From Chloroflexota bacterium (GTDB taxonomy: Bacteria; Chloroflexota; Limnocylindria; Limnocylindrales; Limnocylindraceae), in the NCBI GenBank assembly GCA_009692905.1, contig SHYI01000002.1, positions 1 to 30,918 of the forward strand: a stretch of 30,918 bases of DNA. Reading direction: 5' to 3'. The translations under genes were made by a program, and so were the position numbers. Below are positions 25,576 to 30,918 of the stretch, one piece after another; within the stretch, counting starts at the first letter, position 1; each line of letters opens with the position of its first letter. The notes below the pieces were generated by a model. It saw nothing but the letters and a program-made list of their open reading frames with translations. It made no database searches and was not told the DNA's origin.

Positions 25576-26625
25576 CTACGACCTCGAGGCGTCGCGCTCC
25601 GCGAGCCAGCGCTCCGCGTCAAGTGCGGCGCGACAGCCATCGCCTGCGGCGGTGACCGCCTGACGGTAGCGGTGGTCATGCACGTCACCGGCAATGAAGA
25701 CACCGTCGATCTGGGAGGCGGACGTCTCGCTCTCAAGCTGCAGGTAGCCCGCCGCGTCAACGGGGAGTGCGCCGCCGAGCATTGCCGTATTCGGCTTGTA
25801 GCCGATCGCAACGAAGAGCCCACCAGCAGCGAGTCGCTCTGGGGCGCTGGTAGCGCCAGGAGTGGTGTCGCGCAACATGACGGCCTCGGTGTTCTTCTCG
25901 CCGAGCACCTCAATCACTTCGCGGTTCATGTGCAGCTCGATGTTCGCGTGTGCTTCGACGCGCGAGATCATGATCTTGCTGGCGCGGAAGGTTTCGCGAC
26001 GATGCACGACGTGCACCTTGGTTGCGAAGCGCGTGAGGAAGAGCGCCTCTTCAAGAGCGGTGTCGCCGCCGCCAACCACAACGACCTCCTGCCCCTTGAA
26101 GAAGAATCCGTCGCAGGTTGCGCAGGCGCTGACGCCACGCCCGCGAAGGCGGGTCTCAGACTCAAGTCCGAGCCAGAGCGCCGATGCACCGGTCGCAATG
26201 ATGATGGCTTCAGCGCGGAACTCGCGACCAGCGCTCCACACCCGGTGAGGCTGAGCACTCAGGTCAACCCGGTCAACATCTTGGTCGACCATGACCGAAC
26301 CGAAGCGCTCCGCCTGCGCGCGCATCTTTGCCATGAGCTCGGGGCCGTCGATCCCATCAGGAAATCCTGGGAAGTTTTCGACCTCACTGGTCAACATCAG
26401 CTGGCCGCCAGGGGCGTAGCCACCGATCACGACAGGGGCCAGGGCGGCGCGAGCGGCATAGATCGCCGCCGTCAGGCCAGCAGGCCCAGAGCCGAGAATC
26501 AACAGCCTCGTCTCCGTTGGGGCGGCGGCTGTGGCCTTTGTGGCGACGGCAGGCTCGGCTGCTGGCGCAGCTCCACCGAAGTCAATCGTCAGCCCGAATC
26601 CCTTGGGGGTCTCTGCGCTTGTCAT
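25576..26625 (-). CDS. trxB: Thioredoxin reductase with N-terminal extension
   Basis: Cytosolic flavoenzyme of 349 residues that reduces thioredoxin with NADPH. The FAD loop is LILGSGPAG (42-50), the redox-active pair is C168 and C171 in ACATCDG, the NADPH loop is VVGGGDTALEEA with HRRETFRAS, and the C-terminal FAD motif is GVFIAGDVHD. About 38 residues, rich in Ala, Thr and Pro, precede the normal start of the fold. The promoter box TAGAAT sits 6 bases before ATG 26625, so this extension seems real rather than a wrong start. The related F420- or ferredoxin-dependent flavin reductases are alternatives, but the HRR motif supports NADPH. Confidence 0.94.
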   Translation of the reverse strand: MTSAETPKGFGLTIDFGGAAPAAEPAVATKATAAAPTETRLLILGSGPAGLTAAIYAARAALAPVVIGGYAPGGQLMLTSEVENFPGFPDGIDGPELMAKMRAQAERFGSVMVDQDVDRVDLSAQPHRVWSAGREFRAEAIIIATGASALWLGLESETRLRGRGVSACATCDGFFFKGQEVVVVGGGDTALEEALFLTRFATKVHVVHRRETFRASKIMISRVEAHANIELHMNREVIEVLGEKNTEAVMLRDTTPGATSAPERLAAGGLFVAIGYKPNTAMLGGALPVDAAGYLQLESETSASQIDGVFIAGDVHDHRYRQAVTAAGDGCRAALDAERWLAERDASRS

Positions 26626-26643
26626 GGGGCGATTCTACGCCCC
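26626..26643 (-). promoter_or_regulatory. trxB -10 box framed by an inverted repeat
   Basis: On the minus strand GGGGCG-TAGAAT-CGCCCC places the -10 box as the loop of a perfect 6-base inverted repeat ending at the start codon. The spacing of 6 bases predicts a leaderless trxB transcript. The symmetric arms could be an operator. Confidence 0.5.
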
Positions 26644-26664
26644 TTGCAGAAATGGGCTGATCAC

Positions 26665-28047
26665 CTACCGGAAGAGGTCCCAATCGGGGGGCATCAGGCT
26701 CGATCGGGCACTCCCATCCTCTGCGACCTGAGGGTGTGCACCGCGGATGAGGGCGAGCGGGCGACGGGCGGTCTTGCCGAGGGCGAGTTCGGCGGTAGCG
26801 GCGATCTGGTCGGCAACCGCGCGCACCGTTGCCGCCATCATCCGCCCATCGGCGTCGGGCTTGCCGCGCAGATCCTCAAGTGCCGCAATGCCAGCCACGC
26901 CAATCGCAACGTCGGTAATGCCGAGGCGCCACGGGCGGCCGAAGGAGTCGGTGATGATGACTCCGGGCGCCACGCCCGTGCGCAGGCGGATCGCCTCACG
27001 AATCGCCCGCGCCGAACTATCGGGATCGCGTGGCAGGAGCGTCACCACCTCGCCACTGCGCGGGCCAACGTTGCTGGCATCTACGCCAGAGTTCGCGAGA
27101 ACAAATCCGTGTGCGGTCTCGGTGATGATCACGCCGCGATCCATGCGCACGACGCGTACCGCCTCTTGCAGCACCACTTCAACCTGGCGCGCGTCACGAC
27201 CCCACTTCGTCGCGTACTCCACCGCCTCTGGTCGTGGCGTAATGGTGGTTAACTCAACGATGGCCCCCTCCGCCTTTGAAACGATCTTCTGGGTAACGGC
27301 GATCACATCGTCACTGCGCAGGCCGCCAATCGCGCTCGTCGCTGCGATCGTCGCCACGCAGCTGGCGATCATGGCTGGCAGGTCGTCGCCCGGTTGGATC
27401 TCACCGAGTCCGTCAACGGGGAGTGCGAGTAGGCCCTCCATCGACGCTGGCGTGGCAGTTGATCGCTCGCGCTCCATGGCAGCCTTAAGGTCGTTGGGGG
27501 TATCGAGGTCGGCGGCGAGTGGTGAGCTGAGCCTCTCCACCGCGCCCCCATCGCGGCTCAGCTCGTTGCGATGCGCCGCTGCACTGTTCACTCCGAACTG
27601 TGGCGCAAAATCACTTGGGAGTGGCACCAAGATGGCCGAGGTTCCACCATCTGGTGATGCGAGGAGGCCCGGCTGCGATCCCGACCAACCGCTCAGGAGC
27701 GCATCAATGTTTGCTGCGGAGATTTCGGCAAGGTCCACGGGCAGAACTAGCACCGCAGATGCTCCACCTGCCGTGGCGTGGCGTACGCCGAGCGTGATCG
27801 CCGCATTCAGTTCAACGCCACCGTCATCGAGTGCCTCATGCCCGCCACTGCGCGCGAGGGCGCGGGCGAGCGGATCAGGTGAGACCAGGATGACGCCGCT
27901 GAGGCTCGCGGCGCGACCGAGCGCCAAGAGGGTGCGCTCAAGGAGGCGTGCTGAGAACTCGCGGCGCTCCTCCTCACTGAGCAGTGGCGCCATGCGCGAC
28001 TTCGCTGAGTCGATGGAGCGGAAGGGGAGGACGGCGGTGACGGTCAC
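26665..28047 (-). CDS. cofC/cofE: CofC-CofE fusion: 2-phospholactate/PEP guanylyltransferase with F420:glutamate ligase
   Basis: A 460-residue two-domain F420 biosynthesis protein. Residues 1-195 match CofC/FbiD, which guanylylates 2-phospholactate or phosphoenolpyruvate: LPFRSIDSAKSRMAPLL, VLPVDLAEIS and LDTPNDL. Residues 203-455 match CofE, the GTP-dependent ligase adding glutamate to F420-0: DVIAVTQKIVSKAEG, DRGVIITETAHGFVLANSG, VDASNVG and ITDSFGRPWRLGITDVAIG. The first and third-plus steps around CofD are thus on one chain. Mycobacterial FbiB instead fuses CofE to a nitroreductase domain, which is absent here. The start is GTG overlapping the cofD stop (GTGA). It is the last gene of the operon; trxB downstream has its own promoter. 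Confidence 0.92.
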   Translation of the reverse strand: MTVTAVLPFRSIDSAKSRMAPLLSEEERREFSARLLERTLLALGRAASLSGVILVSPDPLARALARSGGHEALDDGGVELNAAITLGVRHATAGGASAVLVLPVDLAEISAANIDALLSGWSGSQPGLLASPDGGTSAILVPLPSDFAPQFGVNSAAAHRNELSRDGGAVERLSSPLAADLDTPNDLKAAMERERSTATPASMEGLLALPVDGLGEIQPGDDLPAMIASCVATIAATSAIGGLRSDDVIAVTQKIVSKAEGAIVELTTITPRPEAVEYATKWGRDARQVEVVLQEAVRVVRMDRGVIITETAHGFVLANSGVDASNVGPRSGEVVTLLPRDPDSSARAIREAIRLRTGVAPGVIITDSFGRPWRLGITDVAIGVAGIAALEDLRGKPDADGRMMAATVRAVADQIAATAELALGKTARRPLALIRGAHPQVAEDGSARSSLMPPDWDLFR

Positions 28048-28991
28048 GAAACGGCGAGAACGGCGCGCGCCACGGCGAGGCGCGCCGCATCATCCGTCAT
28101 CACGATCGGCGCAGCAACGCTCTTGCGGACGTGTGGTGCGAGTGCGGCGGCAAGGGCAGGGGTGAGGTCCGACGTCTCAACGAGGAGTGCATCCATCAGC
28201 CCGGTCAGATGTTTGGCGACACCGGCTGGTGAGACGTCGAGTCCTGCGGCGGCGAGCATGCGATCGGCTGGTCCCTTTAGCGCCTTCCCGCCAACGATGG
28301 GTGAAACCCCCACGACCTTCGCGCCGCGCGCTCGTGCCGAAGCGATCGCCTCGCGGATGCCAGGGATGGCGAGAATCGGGCTAATCGAGATCAGCGGATT
28401 CGATGGTGCAATCACGATGCGCTCGGCAGTGGCGAGGGCATCGAGGGTCTCGGCGGTCGGGCGTGCCGCCTCGGCGCCGTCAAAGGCCACCTCAAGAACC
28501 TCAGGCTTCGCCTGAGCGCCGACAAACCACGGCTGGAACTCCATCCAGCCATCTGGAGTGCGCAGGCGCGTGCGCAGTGGATCGTCGGTCGCCATCAGGA
28601 TCGGCGCTTCGCTGAGCCCGAGCTTGCGCTGGATCTCGCGATTCACCTCGGTAAGGCGTCCGCCAGCGCGCAGTCCCGCGGTGCGATGAATATGGAGGGC
28701 AAGGTCGCGATCACCGAGCCGGAACCAGTCAGGTGCGCCGATCTTGCCGAACTGCTCGAGGGCGTTCCAGGTTTCCCCCGCGAGACCCCAGCCGCGCTCG
28801 CGGTCGCCGAGATCGGCAAGGGTGTAGAGCAGGGTGTCGTGGTCTGGGCAGATGGTGAGACCGTGCAACTCAAAATCGTCGCCTGGGTTCGCAATAATCG
28901 AGAGGTCACCAGCCGGGAGTGCCGCGCGAAGGCCGTGGGCGAGCTTCGCTCCGCCAACGCCACCTGCAAGGAGTGCGACGCGCGGGCTCAC
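28044..28991 (-). CDS. cofD: 2-phospho-L-lactate (or PEP) transferase CofD/FbiA
   Basis: CofD joins the lactyl- or enolpyruvyl-diphosphoguanosine product of CofC to FO, making F420-0 or its dehydro form. The 315-residue protein begins ALLAGGVGGAKLAHGL, then has ANPGDDFELHGLTICPDHDT, TLADLGDRERGWGLAGETW, TDDPLRTRL, APSNPLISISPIL and VGVSPIVGGKALKGPADRML, all typical. The open frame runs further upstream to 29036, but GTG 28991 overlaps the preceding stop as GTGA and places the nucleotide-binding strand at the normal distance from the N-terminus. Both flanking junctions are GTGA overlaps, so the protein is made in step with its neighbours. Confidence 0.95.
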   Translation of the reverse strand: MSPRVALLAGGVGGAKLAHGLRAALPAGDLSIIANPGDDFELHGLTICPDHDTLLYTLADLGDRERGWGLAGETWNALEQFGKIGAPDWFRLGDRDLALHIHRTAGLRAGGRLTEVNREIQRKLGLSEAPILMATDDPLRTRLRTPDGWMEFQPWFVGAQAKPEVLEVAFDGAEAARPTAETLDALATAERIVIAPSNPLISISPILAIPGIREAIASARARGAKVVGVSPIVGGKALKGPADRMLAAAGLDVSPAGVAKHLTGLMDALLVETSDLTPALAAALAPHVRKSVAAPIVMTDDAARLAVARAVLAVS

Positions 28992-29989
28992 GCGGTTAGT
29001 GCGGGGAGCACCTCGCGCCCGAAGGCGGCGGCCCACTCGGCTTGGTTCCGACCCACGTTGTGCAGGTAGATCTTGTCGAAGCCCATGTCGAGGTAGCGCT
29101 GAATCGTCTTGCGGTGCGTCTCAAGATCGCTGGAGATCACCATGCGCCCAGCGAAGTCCTCTGGTCGCACGAGCTTCGCCATCTGCTGGAAGTCGGAGGG
29201 GTTGCGAATATCTTGCTTCGGGAACTTCATCCCGCCGTTCGGCCACTCGCGCAGGGCGTTGGCGAGCGCCTCCTCATCGGTTGCAGCCCACGAGAGGTGC
29301 AACTGCAGAAGCTTCGGCATCGTGTCTGGGTTCTTTCCAGCGGCGCGCGCCCCTTCGGCGAACTTGTCAAAGACGGTTTGAATCTTCTCGTCGGCGGCGC
29401 CAACCGTGATGATGCCGTCGCAGAGTTCGCCCGTCTTCTTGGCGGTGATTGGACCGGCGGTCGCCACGTAGATTGGTGGCGGGGCAGGGGGGAGCGTCCA
29501 GAGGCGTGTGCTCTCCAACTGATACCAGTGACCGGAGTGCTTCACCTCTTTGCCGGTGAAGAGCTTGCGAATGATTTCGACCGCCTCAAACATTCGTGCG
29601 ATGCGCTCGCCAACCTCTGGCCAGTAGCCGCCAACGACATGCTCGTTGAGCGCTTCGCCCGATCCAAGGCCGAGCCAGTGGCGACCCGGATACATCGCTT
29701 CAAGCGTTGCTGATGCTTGCGCGACCGTTGCCGGATGCATGCGCCAGCCTGGGCAGGTGACACCAGGGCCAACATCGCCCTTCGTTCGCTCGGCAAGAAG
29801 TGTCATCACGTTCCACACAAATGGTGCGGAGCCCTGCTCGGGCACCCACGGCTGAAAGTGATCGGCGGCCATGACGCCACTGAAGCCTGCCTGCTCGGCG
29901 GCTACGGAGTAGTCGACGACCTCGGTCGGGCCGAACTGCTCGAGCATTGCGGCGTAGCCAATCTTTGCGGCGCCAGTTCCCATAATCAC
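28988..29989 (-). CDS. F420-dependent oxidoreductase, FGD-like luciferase-fold family
   Basis: A 333-residue TIM-barrel protein of the bacterial luciferase superfamily, close to the F420-dependent glucose-6-phosphate dehydrogenase group. Visible stretches are IGYAAMLEQFGPTEVVDY, AADHFQPW (the family's H/D near the start of the barrel), GPGVTCPGWRMHPATVAQA, LGLGSGEALNEHVVGG, GKEVKHSGHWYQL and IYVATAGPITA. True FGD uses glucose-6-phosphate, but many relatives act on other alcohols, so the substrate is open. Start GTG 29989 overlaps the upstream PPOX stop (GTGA); ATG 29983 is two codons in. Presence in a cofactor operon supports F420 rather than FMN use. Confidence 0.9.
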   Translation of the reverse strand: MIMGTGAAKIGYAAMLEQFGPTEVVDYSVAAEQAGFSGVMAADHFQPWVPEQGSAPFVWNVMTLLAERTKGDVGPGVTCPGWRMHPATVAQASATLEAMYPGRHWLGLGSGEALNEHVVGGYWPEVGERIARMFEAVEIIRKLFTGKEVKHSGHWYQLESTRLWTLPPAPPPIYVATAGPITAKKTGELCDGIITVGAADEKIQTVFDKFAEGARAAGKNPDTMPKLLQLHLSWAATDEEALANALREWPNGGMKFPKQDIRNPSDFQQMAKLVRPEDFAGRMVISSDLETHRKTIQRYLDMGFDKIYLHNVGRNQAEWAAAFGREVLPALTA

Positions 29990-30429
29990 TCACCACCCTT
30001 CGTCTGATCGGCGGCAGGAGTGCCGCTCGCAAAAACGCTCTCTGCGTGAATCTCGATAAGGATACGTTGCTGGGAGCGGAAGACCTTGATGTTCCTGGCG
30101 AGCGCGGCGGGATCGGACAAGTAGCGTGCCGCCAACTGCGCCATTTGGGCCTGAGCACGCTCCTGGCTATCGTCAAGGCGGACCCGCCCCAGGATCTGTA
30201 CATAGTCGTACTCGTCTTCGACCATGAAGGAGCAGCGGGGGTCGCGGCGGAGGTTTGCCGGCCAGCGACGCCCCTCGGCGCTGTTGACTAGGATCGTGTC
30301 GCCTGCAAGCTCGTACCAGACCACCGCAGCGAAGGGTGCCCCGTCGGCGTCGATCGTTGAGAGCGTGCCGAAGCGTGGTCGGTCGAGAAAGGTCCGAATA
30401 GCGAGATCCTGGATTCCTCTTGGGCTCAT
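29986..30429 (-). CDS. PPOX-class (split beta-barrel) probable F420-binding protein
   Basis: A 147-residue pyridoxamine 5'-phosphate oxidase-like protein of the split beta-barrel fold, of the group that binds F420 or flavin. The stretches RFGTLSTIDADGAPFAAVVWYEL, NSAEGRRWPANLRRDPRCSFMVED and VQILGRVRL are typical; the lysine/arginine cluster would hold the cofactor phosphate. Reaction unknown; relatives include F420-dependent reductases and biliverdin reductases. The frame extends to 30498, but ATG 30429 begins the fold at the proper place and lies 7 bases after TAGCGT, so I used it. It is the first gene of the four-gene F420 operon. The C-terminal 15 residues are polar and probably flexible. 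Confidence 0.85.
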   Translation of the reverse strand: MSPRGIQDLAIRTFLDRPRFGTLSTIDADGAPFAAVVWYELAGDTILVNSAEGRRWPANLRRDPRCSFMVEDEYDYVQILGRVRLDDSQERAQAQMAQLAARYLSDPAALARNIKVFRSQQRILIEIHAESVFASGTPAADQTKGGE

Positions 30430-30435
30430 GAGGCG

Positions 30436-30442
30436 TACGCTA
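30436..30442. promoter_or_regulatory. Overlapping divergent -10 boxes for the F420 operon and the phosphorylase
   Basis: TACGCT (30436-30441, plus) and TAGCGT (30437-30442, minus) overlap almost fully, within a GCGTACGC palindrome (30433-30440). The minus box is 7 bases before the PPOX ATG, giving a leaderless F420 operon. The plus box would give a leader of about 50 bases with GCGGAGGTG before ATG 30497. The two promoters could not be used at once. Confidence 0.4.
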
Positions 30443-30496
30443 CACGCAACGGAGCCCGCCGTCCTTAGGTGGGCCCAGAAGTTGCGGAGGTGCTCC

Positions 30497-30918
30497 ATGG
30501 CCCAGATCCATCTTCACGCCGAGAGCGGCGACTACGCCCCAATCGTCCTCATGCCGGGAGACCCGAACCGCTCCAAGCGGATCGCAGCGCGATTCGATGG
30601 CGGCATTGAGAATGCGAAGCTCGTCAATGAGCATCGTGGCCTCCTCGGCTACACGGGGACGATCAACGGCGTGCCGGTGAGCGTTCAGACGACGGGGATG
30701 GGGACGCCAACAACCAGCATCGTCATGGAAGAGCTGCTGAATCTCGGTGTTGAGACGTTCGTGCGCATCGGCACCTGCGGCGGCTTCCTGCATCTTGAGA
30801 CAGGTGATGTGATCGTCGCCTCGGCGGCGGTTGCAAGTAGCGGCATCGGTCCAATCCTTGGATTCGACGAGCCGACTGCGCCAACGGCCGACTTCGATGT
30901 GACGAACGTCCTTGTCGC
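30497..30918 (+). CDS. DeoD-type purine nucleoside phosphorylase/uridine phosphorylase (5' part, cut by window end)
   Basis: The first 140 residues of a nucleoside phosphorylase that cleaves nucleosides with phosphate to a base and ribose-1-phosphate. HLHAESGDYAPIVLMPGDPN aligns closely with the start of E. coli DeoD, giving H5 as the residue donated across the subunit interface and R25 as phosphate ligand. TTGMGTPTTSIVMEEL and R90 in VRIGTCGGF complete the phosphate site. The choice between purine nucleosides and uridine lies further downstream, outside the window. The ATG has GCGGAGGTG just upstream. The gene continues past the right edge with no stop. Confidence 0.9.
   Translation, partial: MAQIHLHAESGDYAPIVLMPGDPNRSKRIAARFDGGIENAKLVNEHRGLLGYTGTINGVPVSVQTTGMGTPTTSIVMEELLNLGVETFVRIGTCGGFLHLETGDVIVASAAVASSGIGPILGFDEPTAPTADFDVTNVLV

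Noticed and set aside
25672..27252. 526-codon plus-strand open frame
   Set aside because: It is antisense to trxB and the cofC-cofE fusion and shows no domain pattern; both minus-strand genes are clear.
26747..28165. 472-codon plus-strand open frame
   Set aside because: Antisense to the cofC-cofE fusion and cofD, with a Ser/Arg/Pro-rich composition typical of shadow frames.
30430..30498. Extending the PPOX gene to 30498
   Set aside because: The added 23 residues have no PPOX similarity, and the -10 box TAGCGT plus ATG 30429 mark a better start.

Overview
The window reads as a compact bacterial chromosome segment that is GC-rich by eye. Genes lie end to end, many overlapping by 4 bases (ATGA, GTGA, TTGA or CTGA), and no gene-free stretch reaches 150 bases. 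I saw no rRNA, tRNA, CRISPR array, insertion sequence or prophage gene. The best guess for the source is a streamlined Chloroflexota lineage (for example Limnocylindria-like or Thermomicrobia-related). Reasons are the coenzyme F420 genes, a malate dehydrogenase of the lactate-dehydrogenase-like type, the SUF genes with a small Rieske protein, and strong -10 boxes (TAGGAT/TAGAAT) placed only 6-7 bases before start codons. An F420-containing actinobacterium is the alternative. This placement is inference.

Layout. 14-6052 (+): sufB, sufD, a Rieske ferredoxin, a ferritin/VIT1 membrane fusion (MbfA-like), lgt and mdh; the first four suit Fe-S assembly and iron handling. 6071-9016: a CoA-acylating semialdehyde dehydrogenase (mmsA, -) divergent from a class III aminotransferase (+), followed by an asparaginase, a membrane-tailed J-domain protein, a DtxR-like regulator and gltX (to 12975). 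12983-22910: a phosphate and polyphosphate neighbourhood. It holds an OmpR-family response regulator, proS, a PhoR-like kinase, a glycerophosphodiesterase that appears to use a CTG start, then phoU-sixA (-), ppx (+), a CYTH protein (-) and DUF971-ppk1 (-). Two places carry 11-base direct repeats resembling actinobacterial PHO boxes: just upstream of the DUF971-ppk1 -10 box, and just inside ppx. 22982-24127 (+): a YibE/F-like membrane protein. 24128-26625 (-): trxB with a sensor-less kinase and a response regulator. 26665-30429 (-): an F420 operon of four genes chained by GTGA overlaps (PPOX protein, F420-dependent oxidoreductase, cofD, and a cofC-cofE fusion). 30497 to the edge (+): the start of a DeoD-type nucleoside phosphorylase.

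How it fits together. The phosphate genes plausibly form one regulon: the split two-component pair senses phosphate status, PhoU modulates it, Ppk1 makes polyphosphate and Ppx degrades it, and the phosphodiesterase scavenges phosphate. The repeat placement suggests opposite control of ppk1 and ppx. The F420 operon makes most of the cofactor tail and includes two likely cofactor users; the FO synthase is not in the window.

Most genes are recognisable housekeeping families. The less ordinary material is regulatory and architectural: repeated leaderless promoters, stop codons that double as -10 boxes, a CTG start, PHO-like repeats, the CofC-CofE fusion and altered metal sites in the DtxR-like and asparaginase proteins. 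All functional calls rest on reading motifs by eye; no database search was run.
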